Of a stretch of 64,000 bases of DNA, positions 54,446-62,076 are shown piece after piece (the stretch's first letter is position 1; every line of letters starts with the position of its first letter). The stretch is from Aquimarina sp. Aq78. Lineage in GTDB: Bacteria; Bacteroidota; Bacteroidia; Flavobacteriales; Flavobacteriaceae. The stretch spans positions 670,986-734,985 of the forward strand of contig NZ_OMKA01000029.1 in NCBI RefSeq assembly GCF_900299525.1. The letters are read 5' to 3'. The position numbers were made by a program, and so were the translations under genes. The notes under the pieces were generated by a model. It was given only the letters and a program-made list of their open reading frames with translations. It was not told the origin of the DNA and did no database searches.

Positions 54446-55255
54446 TTATTTCTTTTTCTTGTAATCTACCAAAATATCGATCAAAGTAATCGAAGCATCT
54501 TCCATATCATTTACAATTCTATCAATTTTCGCAACGATATAGTTATAGAATATTTGAAGAATAATTGCAACAATAAGTCCAAATACAGTAGTAAGAAGTG
54601 CTACTTTAATACCACCTGCTACAAGAGAAGGTTGCATATCATCTGCAGCCGCAATTTTATCAAATGCCGTAATCATACCAATTACCGTTCCCATAAATCC
54701 AAGCATTGGAGCAAGAGCGATAAATAATGATATCCAAGATACATTTTTCTCTAATTGTCCCATTTGAACACCTCCGTATGCTACAACTGATTTCTCTGCT
54801 GCGTCTATACTTTCGTCTGCTCTGTCAAGACCTTGATAATAAATCGATGCAACAGGTCCTTTTGTATTTCTACATACCTCTTTTGCAGCTTCAATACCAC
54901 CACTGTTTAATGCATCTTCTACATTTTGTTGTAATTTCTTAGTATTTGTTGTAGAAAGATTTAAAAAGATAATTCTTTCAATTGCTATCGCAAGACCTAA
55001 GATCAAACATAAAAGTACGATACCCATGAATTGAGGACCTCCTTCAATAAAACGTCTTTTAAGGTTTTGATGAAAAGATAGTTCATCTGTAGTAGCCTCG
55101 GATACCGCTTCTTCTTGAATTGTTGTCGTATTAGTTATAGGAGCAATTAGTAATTGCACATTTGCCGTTAATAACTGGGCAGGTGCAGTAGATGCTTGTA
55201 AGTTTCCAAAAGTCATTACTGCTGCGATTGCCAGAATAGAAAATAATCTTTTCAT
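54446..55255 (-). CDS. exbB: ExbB/TolQ/MotA proton channel protein
   Basis: A 269-residue ExbB. An N-terminal signal-like helix (to about 22) is followed by three membrane helices (about 76-95, 170-195 and 213-238). The third-helix and loop signature MLGFMGTVIGMITAFDKI is complete, as is the GIKVALLTTVFGLIVAI proton-path helix. It drives TonB-dependent uptake with the ExbD proteins downstream. The N-terminal extension is a common trait of ExbB in this phylum. It heads the operon and has a 100-base gap to the next gene. Confidence 0.94.
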   Translation of the reverse strand: MKRLFSILAIAAVMTFGNLQASTAPAQLLTANVQLLIAPITNTTTIQEEAVSEATTDELSFHQNLKRRFIEGGPQFMGIVLLCLILGLAIAIERIIFLNLSTTNTKKLQQNVEDALNSGGIEAAKEVCRNTKGPVASIYYQGLDRADESIDAAEKSVVAYGGVQMGQLEKNVSWISLFIALAPMLGFMGTVIGMITAFDKIAAADDMQPSLVAGGIKVALLTTVFGLIVAIILQIFYNYIVAKIDRIVNDMEDASITLIDILVDYKKKK

Positions 55256-55337
55256 TGCGCTGATTCTTAATTTTAATTAGTTAAAGGGTTAAAGATATAA
55301 AAATAATATAAAATTTATTAAAAAATTGATAATAATG

Positions 55338-55425
55338 CAGAGAGGAAGGGATTCGAACCCTCGATACGCTTTTGACGTATACACACTTTCCAGGCGTGCG
55401 CCTTCGACCACTCGGCCACCTCTCT
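55338..55425 (-). tRNA. tRNA-Ser (GGA)
   Basis: An 88-base cloverleaf with acceptor arms AGAGAGG/CCTCTCT (7 perfect pairs), discriminator G and no encoded CCA. The anticodon loop CTGGAAA gives GGA. A long variable arm (ACGTCAAAAGCGT region) and the T-loop TTCGAAT are typical of a serine tRNA. Confidence 0.95.
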
Positions 55426-55494
55426 AGGTTTTCCCCTAAAAAAATAAGGATGGGCAAATAACAAAAAAAATGTTAACTATTGAAATTTGAGGCG

Positions 55495-56529
55495 TTAATT
55501 TTCTGACATTTCACCACGCAGAGAGGTTTCATAAATGGTTTTGAGGACTTTAAGTGGTAATTTTTCACCTAATAAATACATCAATTTTGCTACTGCGGCC
55601 TCTGTAGTAATGTCTTTTCCTGATATAACACCTGCTTTTTTTAGTGCAATACTCGTATCATACTTCCCCATTTCTACACTTCCACCTATACATTGTGTAA
55701 CATTAACTACTGGTATTCCTTTTTGTATAAGATCAGAAATTATAGTGGTAAACCATTTTTTTGTCGTTGTATTACCTGCTCCATATGTTTCTAAAACAAC
55801 TCCTTTTATAGCTTCTAAAGAGAAAATACTTTTCAAAATACTCTCATTAATCCCCGGAAACATCTTAACAATAACAACATTATTATCAAAATGTGTGTGG
55901 TATACCATCTTCTTTCGTCGGTTACACGTTAGTAAAAAAGGTGTATTAACCTTAAGATGTACTCCAGATTCTACCAAAGATGGATAATTAAGGGATTGAA
56001 ATGCTTCAAAATGTTCTGCATTAATCTTAGTAGTTCTATTGGCTCTAAGTAATTTATATTCAAAATAGAGTCCTACCTCTGTAATTACAGGCTTTCCTTT
56101 TTCTTGTAATGCCGAAATCTGAACTGCTGTGATCAGATTCTCTTTTGCATCTGTTCGCAAATCCCCTATTGGCAATTGAGAGCCGGTAAAAATAATAGGT
56201 TTAGCCAGATTTTCAAACATAAAACTAATCGCAGATGCTGTATAAGACATGGTATCACTTCCATGTAAAACAACAAACCCGTCATATTTTTTATAATTGA
56301 CATTGATAATTTCTCCTAATTCTTTCCATCGATCAACATTCATATCAGAAGAATCAATAGGTTTATCAAAACTAATGGTATTAATATTACAATCTAATTG
56401 TTTGAGTTCTGGAATGTTTAATAATAGCTCATCAAAATCAAAAGCTACCAGAGCACCAGTCTTGAAATCTTTAACCATTCCAATGGTTCCTCCAGTATAA
56501 ATAAGTAATATGTTTGGCGAAGTAATCAT
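55495..56529 (-). CDS. ansA: Type I L-asparaginase
   Basis: A 344-residue asparaginase that hydrolyses L-Asn to L-Asp. The first catalytic Thr lies in YTGGTIGM (about 11-18) and the second motif is HGSDTMSYTASA near 90-101. No signal peptide, so it is the cytoplasmic type I enzyme. The C-terminal VNVTQCIGGSVEMGKYDTS loop fits the allosteric type I group. tatD lies 38 bases upstream on the same strand. Confidence 0.93.
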   Translation of the reverse strand: MITSPNILLIYTGGTIGMVKDFKTGALVAFDFDELLLNIPELKQLDCNINTISFDKPIDSSDMNVDRWKELGEIINVNYKKYDGFVVLHGSDTMSYTASAISFMFENLAKPIIFTGSQLPIGDLRTDAKENLITAVQISALQEKGKPVITEVGLYFEYKLLRANRTTKINAEHFEAFQSLNYPSLVESGVHLKVNTPFLLTCNRRKKMVYHTHFDNNVVIVKMFPGINESILKSIFSLEAIKGVVLETYGAGNTTTKKWFTTIISDLIQKGIPVVNVTQCIGGSVEMGKYDTSIALKKAGVISGKDITTEAAVAKLMYLLGEKLPLKVLKTIYETSLRGEMSEN

Positions 56530-56567
56530 ATGGCAAATGAACGAAAATTAAATCATATTTTATTGGT

Positions 56568-57356
56568 CTAAATACCAAATATATCACTAGAGTTTTTGGT
56601 AGTGATTGCGGCTATTTCTTCAATAGGTTTTTGATATATCTCTGACAGTTTTTCTAGGATATTAAGTAAATAAGAACTTTCATTACGTTTACCTCGATAC
56701 GGAGTTGGTGCCAAATATGGAGCATCTGTCTCCAGAACAATATGATCTAATGAAATCTGATTTAAAAACGTATCTATTTTACCATTCTTAAAAGTAACAA
56801 CTCCTCCTATTCCTAATTTCATATTATACCCAATAGCTCGATTGGCATCGTCTATGGTTCCTGTAAAACAATGAAAAATCCCAAATAGGTCATCACTTTT
56901 TTCTGATTCTAATACTTCAAAAACCTCTTCAAAAGCTTCACGACAATGTATTACAATAGGTAACTTGTGTTTTTTTGCCAACTGGATTTGATACCTAAAG
57001 GCTTCTTGCTGAGCTGCCAAAAAAGTTTTATCCCAATATAAATCTATGCCTATCTCCCCTATTGCATAAAAATCCTTACCCGTCTCTTTATTAGAACGTT
57101 TTTTGAGTTCATCCTCTACAAATACAAGTTCCTCTTTGTAATTTTCTTTTACATGTGTAGGGTGCAGTCCCATCATCAAAAAAACATGTTCGGGATACTT
57201 GGTTTCTATTGCATACATAGCTTTGGTATATGTAGAATCAATAGCAGGAACAAAAAAGCGTGTCACACCATTTTTTATAGCACGTTGCATCATTTCATCC
57301 TGATCTTCATCAAAGGCTTCGCTATAAATATGGGTATGGGTATCGGTTAGTATCAT
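56568..57356 (-). CDS. tatD: TatD-family metal-dependent DNase
   Basis: A 262-residue TIM-barrel hydrolase of the TatD type, a 3'-5' exonuclease and AP-endonuclease group. Metal ligands are visible: DTHTHIYS at 4-11, GEIGIDLYWD near 99-108, VIHCREA near 135, FHCFTG near 160 and ETDAPYLAP near 211. Full length, cytoplasmic. ansA follows in the same direction. Confidence 0.93.
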   Translation of the reverse strand: MILTDTHTHIYSEAFDEDQDEMMQRAIKNGVTRFFVPAIDSTYTKAMYAIETKYPEHVFLMMGLHPTHVKENYKEELVFVEDELKKRSNKETGKDFYAIGEIGIDLYWDKTFLAAQQEAFRYQIQLAKKHKLPIVIHCREAFEEVFEVLESEKSDDLFGIFHCFTGTIDDANRAIGYNMKLGIGGVVTFKNGKIDTFLNQISLDHIVLETDAPYLAPTPYRGKRNESSYLLNILEKLSEIYQKPIEEIAAITTKNSSDIFGI

Positions 57357-57467
57357 GCCGCAAAAGTATTAAATTAGAGTTAATACCAATCAGCAATGTG
57401 TTGCTTTTGTTATTGAACTTATTTTAAGGTTCGCCATACAAGAGGCAAATTAATAGATCACAACACA

Positions 57468-58205
57468 TTACATTTTTTTCAACAATTCTTGGGCCCGAAG
57501 GTAATCTTCGGCATCTTCAGGTATATTCTTTAACAACGCAGCGCATTGATCATATTTTTTTTGTTTTAGCTGGTTTAATGCTTCAAACCATAATGCTTTG
57601 TATTTATATCCCGAGTTCCCTTGATACAATTTTTCGAAAACCCGAGTAGTTGCTACATATTTATCTTGTTCTAATAATGATAATCCATAATAGAATTGAT
57701 ATTCTGTATTATTTTTATCTTTTGACAGTAATATCAATAGGTGTTTTTCGGCTTCAGCATAATCTTTAGAGTTAAAAGCATATTCAGCATTCTTACTATT
57801 CTTTTCTGTATTTCCTCTTTCTGTAATTGATAATTCAGGAATATTTGCAAAATCATTATATGTAGGACTGCTTTGACCAAAAAAGTATACTCCAAAAATT
57901 ATAGCTACACTTGCAGCCGCGGCATATGCCCAAGCAGGCATTCTTATCATTTTGGTTTCTTTTGTAGTTGCTTTCCTGTTGAAGTGCGAATTTCCAATCG
58001 CTTTCAAATTATTTTCTAATGCTTCTTCCTCTTTTTCCGAAGTAAAACGTGTATCAAGATGTGAATTCAACTCTTGATATAACTTAAGTTCTTTTGCAAT
58101 AGACTCATTCTCTCTAATCAATTTTGTTAGTGTTTCTTTTTCGGTAGCAGAAAGCTCGTTGCTACAGAACCGATCAAACAGCTCGTATTTTTCTTCTGGG
58201 GTCAT
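57468..58205 (-). CDS. Anti-sigma-like membrane protein with TPR domain
   Basis: A 245-residue protein. The N-terminal part (1-85) has the helical layout of an anti-sigma domain (ELFDRFCSNELSATEKETL). One membrane helix lies at about 92-110 (WAYAAAASVAIIFGVYFFG), followed by TPR-like helices (KNAEYAFNSKDYAEAEKHL, YQFYYGLSLLEQDKYVAT). It overlaps the sigma factor gene by 4 bases, so it likely holds that factor until a periplasmic signal arrives. Confidence 0.8.
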   Translation of the reverse strand: MTPEEKYELFDRFCSNELSATEKETLTKLIRENESIAKELKLYQELNSHLDTRFTSEKEEEALENNLKAIGNSHFNRKATTKETKMIRMPAWAYAAAASVAIIFGVYFFGQSSPTYNDFANIPELSITERGNTEKNSKNAEYAFNSKDYAEAEKHLLILLSKDKNNTEYQFYYGLSLLEQDKYVATTRVFEKLYQGNSGYKYKALWFEALNQLKQKKYDQCAALLKNIPEDAEDYLRAQELLKKM

Positions 58206-58789
58206 AACAAATTCTTTATTTTATTAAACTTAGGAGTGTTTTGAACAAGTTTTGTTAATTGGCCAATACATAAAGACTTCTTTTTACGAACATATCCATA
58301 GGATTGCCCTAGTTTTAAAGCTACTTCTTCCATAGATTTTATAGTAAAAGTTGCTTTCAGTAATTCTTTACAAGCTTTACCTAATTGATCAAACATCTCT
58401 TTAAAAAGTTCGTGTTTTGCATTAAAAATTTCAGTTTCTTCTACAAAACGAACACTCTCATCATCTATAGATACAATCTCTTCATTAATTGTTACCTGAT
58501 TATTAGAATGCTTTTTTAATTCATTCAACCATTTACGCTTACACAATAGGAAGAAATAGGCATCAAACGGACAAGTAAGTTGTAGTCCTTTCTCTTTTGC
58601 TTGTTTATAAATAGTGATTAATGTTTCCTGGATAATATCCTGAGCTCTGGATTCATCTCCACTATTGTTTTTTATATACCCAACTACTTTCGGAGCGAAT
58701 TTATCATAAATCTCGGATAAGATTACTGTATCATTCTTCAAAAGAGCTTCAATGTATTTCTGATCAGAATGAAATTTGGTGTTTCCCAT
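58202..58789 (-). CDS. RNA polymerase sigma-70 family (ECF-like) factor
   Basis: A 195-residue sigma factor. Region 2 (IYDKFAPKVVGYIKNN, RAQDIIQETLITIY) lies at about 22-80 and region 4 with the HTH (SMEEVALKLGQSYGYVRKKK) at about 150-170. The pair with the TPR anti-sigma-like gene is common in Bacteroidota. It is divergent from the lipoprotein gene at 58895 with a 105-base gap, so that operon is a likely target. Confidence 0.88.
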   Translation of the reverse strand: MGNTKFHSDQKYIEALLKNDTVILSEIYDKFAPKVVGYIKNNSGDESRAQDIIQETLITIYKQAKEKGLQLTCPFDAYFFLLCKRKWLNELKKHSNNQVTINEEIVSIDDESVRFVEETEIFNAKHELFKEMFDQLGKACKELLKATFTIKSMEEVALKLGQSYGYVRKKKSLCIGQLTKLVQNTPKFNKIKNLL

Positions 58790-58894
58790 AAATAGTGAAT
58801 ATAAGCAACTAATTTAAAAAAAGTTATCAAGATAAGGGTAACAAAAAATCAAAGCTATTGATCTGATGGTGTAAACAACAAAATTTCGAAAATT

Positions 58895-59932
58895 ATGAAA
58901 ACATCAAATAGAACGATTGCAGTACTGAAGAATAGTAGGAATGCAAAAAAAGCGATGATGAATTTTTTACTTTTAGGTATAACTATTCTTTTATTAGGAA
59001 GCTGTAAAAATGATGATAATGATATTAGCATCGAAAAAATCATAGATGGGGTAGAGTTACAAAAAGCAATTAAGGACAACCGTAAAGGAGCAATGCAGAC
59101 TTTTGCAATGAATGCTGAATCGGGAGGATATATGTACGGAGAAGAAGGTACGCAGCTACATTTTCTTCCTAATAGTTTTTTAGATCAAAATGGCGATCCC
59201 GTTAGCGGAAGTGTTACTATTGAATTAATAGAAATCTATGATAAAGCCAAAATGCTACTAACCAAAATGCCAACCAATGGTAAACGCCCAAATGGTAATG
59301 TTGAAACTTTAAAATCTGCTGGAGAATTTTTTATAAATGCAAAACAGAATGGAAATCAACTGCAACTTGCAAGTGGATTTGATATTTTTTCGCCAAATGA
59401 AGATTTTGATCCTGAAATGAGGCTGTTTAAAGCTGAAGAAAATGGTTGCGACAGCGATGTAATAGACTGCGATGTTGTTTGGGAAGAAAATGAGGAAGGG
59501 GATATTGATCTTGGTCAAGGAGAAGGACCTAACGGAACAGGAGTAACTGGATATTCTGGTTTCATTAATAATTTTGGGTGGACCAATATCGATCGTTGGT
59601 ATAATGACCCAAGGCCAAAAACTGTTATTTATGTAGATGCTCCTGAAGGATACGACAATACGAATTGTAATGTATATGTGTCTTATGATGGTGAACCAAC
59701 CGCATTAGCACTATTGGATATTTATAATGAAGAAACCGAATTATTCTCTGAGCATTACGGGCAAATCCCTATCGGATTAGAAGTACATTTCATATTTGTA
59801 TCTGTTCAGGATGGTGCGTATACATATGCAATCCAGGGTGCAACTATTGTTGAAGATCACGTAGAAATGATTGGATCTACCACCACAGGTACTGAAGCCG
59901 AATTAATAGCATTAATAAATGGGTTACCATAA
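58895..59932 (+). CDS. Surface-type lipoprotein next to the sigma/CHAT locus
   Basis: A 345-residue lipoprotein I do not recognise. The lipobox LLGSC is at about residue 37 (GITILLLGSCKND), after a 20-residue basic leader. The mature part starts KNDDND, a charged stretch of the kind used for surface export in this phylum. The rest is beta-rich (GSVTIELIEIYDKA, KTVIYVDAPEGYDN). It is divergent from the sigma factor gene and followed by a strong terminator. Function is unknown. Confidence 0.7.
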   Translation: MKTSNRTIAVLKNSRNAKKAMMNFLLLGITILLLGSCKNDDNDISIEKIIDGVELQKAIKDNRKGAMQTFAMNAESGGYMYGEEGTQLHFLPNSFLDQNGDPVSGSVTIELIEIYDKAKMLLTKMPTNGKRPNGNVETLKSAGEFFINAKQNGNQLQLASGFDIFSPNEDFDPEMRLFKAEENGCDSDVIDCDVVWEENEEGDIDLGQGEGPNGTGVTGYSGFINNFGWTNIDRWYNDPRPKTVIYVDAPEGYDNTNCNVYVSYDGEPTALALLDIYNEETELFSEHYGQIPIGLEVHFIFVSVQDGAYTYAIQGATIVEDHVEMIGSTTTGTEAELIALINGLP

Positions 59933-59992
59933 AACAAAAATTATGCTGGAATATGTAAATTAGTTAGCGGGGGTTACGGCAAATTCCAGCAT

Positions 59993-60027
59993 ATATTCCG
60001 GGAGGTAATCTCCCGGAATATTTTTAT
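59993..60027 (+). terminator. Terminator after the 58895 lipoprotein gene
   Basis: A 12-bp perfect stem ATATTCCGGGAG/CTCCCGGAATAT around GTAAT runs into TTTTTAT. A further TGCTGGAAT/ATTCCAGCA pairing upstream (59943-59991) may form an extra hairpin. Confidence 0.88.
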
Positions 60028-60081
60028 CAATATTTCTAATTTAACTTTTTACTTATCTTTAGTAACTACTAACAACAAATC

Positions 60082-62076
60082 ATGAGGGGCTACATCATCT
60101 TATACTGTACAGTATTATTTCCATTTCTGTGTTCTGGACAAATACTTACAAATGATACCATACCAAGAATTGCACCTATATCCTATGAGATTAATGGGAA
60201 CCAAGTAATTTACGGAGCAGAGATGCCTCCTCTAAATCAAATTGCAGGTGCTCCCAAAGCTTTTTACACCTACTATTGGGAGTTTGGTGATGGTAATTAT
60301 AGTTTTAAAGAAAAACCTGTACATCGATATACATCTCCAGGGACATACGAAGCCAAACTTTGGGCAACTAATAATTATGATAATGGGAAACCTCCAGCAA
60401 GTAGACCCAAATCAATAACCGTAAGTGATGCATCCGACGAGGCTTCTGTAGACTCTAACTCTCCCTTTATTGAAGATCATGATTTAATTCTAAAACGAAA
60501 CCGTGAGCCTATCCCAGATCAGGAAATGGTATTTATAACAGGTTATAAGAATACCAATAACTATATTTCTAGTGGTAAATTGTACTTATTTTATAATGAC
60601 AATCAATTCAAAAATGATAATTTTATTCTAGAAGACACCCGATTGCACCATGGTGAAAAGATTATTCCGCTACCCATTATTTCTGAAACGCTCTCTCAAA
60701 ACGACAACCATACTTTATTAGCCTCTGCAACTCATACCATTCTACAAAATAGAACATTATTTGTTCAGGACACTACCAAAAGAAAAAACCTTCCACTTAC
60801 TCTAGAAGAATCCAAATCATTATATCGCAATTATCAGGTTATAGCATTTAATGATATGCAACCTGGTGAAGAACGAAACATTTTCAGAACTTTAAAAACA
60901 ACACCTGAAATGATCAAAGATACCAGTGCCATTGTTACACTAAGAAGTATCTATGTTCCTGATGAAAATTTTGACAACCATACCGTGAAGGATACAGAAA
61001 TGGAAATTGTTACTTCTCATGATCCAAATAAAATGTCTTCTAATGGTTGGCTAATGAACTACCGGTTAGTACGATTTAAACGTCTCAAATTTAAAGTACG
61101 TTTTCAAAATAATGGAGAAGGTCCTGCCAATACTATAAAACTAGTAGTAGACACTCCAGAAATGTTTGACAAATCTACATTACGAATTGACGGTATGTAT
61201 CCCGAATGCCCTATCTGTCCTAAAGAAAGAGAAGTTAATTATAGTTGTCTTGATACTATTTTGAAAAAAGACAAGATCATTTTTCAGTTTAACCGAATTT
61301 ATCTCCCCGGAAGCCAACAAAAGAATGTAACCGAAATAGATTCGACCAAAGGATTTGTAAAATATTCTATGAAATTTAGTAAAGACTTTCATAAAAAAAA
61401 GACCAAAAGCCGTACTGCAATATATTTTGATAAAAACGAACCTATTATCACCAACTATGCAACTACCCGATTTATGCCTGGTATTTCTATTGGTGCAAAA
61501 GCAGGATATATTGTGGTTCCCGAACTCAATAACCAAAAAGAATACTTTGTAGGAGCAACACTATCTCCTTTTAAATCTTACAGAGGGTATTATCAGGCCG
61601 AGATAATGGCATCTGCATCTTCTTATGATGAACTACGAAACTTTAACACTACTACTGTAGATGCAAACGGTACCGAGAGCTTAATTCAGTTCTCTGAAGC
61701 CAATACATTTAATAACATTTCTATTTATGCTGTTCCCGGATCATTTCGCTATAATTTCAACAACTTTTTTGCCATGGGAGCAGGTGTTCAATTAAAAATG
61801 GATATTACCAGCAAAAATGATCAGGAAACCACAGGAGAAGGTTTTACGATTATTAGAAATAATGGCCCAACTCCCCCAGAAATTATTCGAAACCCTGATC
61901 TTGATGTTGCAGAAACACAAGAAATAAAAGATGACTTTACAAATATACAGACTGGTGTTTTTGTTGGAATAAATTTGGGGGCTGTAAGAATAGGACCAAG
62001 TCTGGGAGTTAGATATGTTCATAATTTTGATAGTCCTAACTCTCAAATTCAATTCTATGGAATTTGGAAGTTTTAG
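60082..62076 (+). CDS. PKD-domain protein with C-terminal barrel-like region
   Basis: A 664-residue protein with a signal peptide (to about 19, FLCSGQ) and one PKD domain (about 50-112, YYWEFGDGNYSF and HRYTSPGTYEAKL). A long middle region has weak similarity to nothing I recognise (about 130-460). The last ~190 residues alternate strands and end in IQFYGIWKF, as in outer-membrane barrels. It overlaps the CHAT gene by 20 bases, so the two are coupled. A role in anchoring or presenting the CHAT protein is inference. Confidence 0.72.
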   Translation: MRGYIILYCTVLFPFLCSGQILTNDTIPRIAPISYEINGNQVIYGAEMPPLNQIAGAPKAFYTYYWEFGDGNYSFKEKPVHRYTSPGTYEAKLWATNNYDNGKPPASRPKSITVSDASDEASVDSNSPFIEDHDLILKRNREPIPDQEMVFITGYKNTNNYISSGKLYLFYNDNQFKNDNFILEDTRLHHGEKIIPLPIISETLSQNDNHTLLASATHTILQNRTLFVQDTTKRKNLPLTLEESKSLYRNYQVIAFNDMQPGEERNIFRTLKTTPEMIKDTSAIVTLRSIYVPDENFDNHTVKDTEMEIVTSHDPNKMSSNGWLMNYRLVRFKRLKFKVRFQNNGEGPANTIKLVVDTPEMFDKSTLRIDGMYPECPICPKEREVNYSCLDTILKKDKIIFQFNRIYLPGSQQKNVTEIDSTKGFVKYSMKFSKDFHKKKTKSRTAIYFDKNEPIITNYATTRFMPGISIGAKAGYIVVPELNNQKEYFVGATLSPFKSYRGYYQAEIMASASSYDELRNFNTTTVDANGTESLIQFSEANTFNNISIYAVPGSFRYNFNNFFAMGAGVQLKMDITSKNDQETTGEGFTIIRNNGPTPPEIIRNPDLDVAETQEIKDDFTNIQTGVFVGINLGAVRIGPSLGVRYVHNFDSPNSQIQFYGIWKF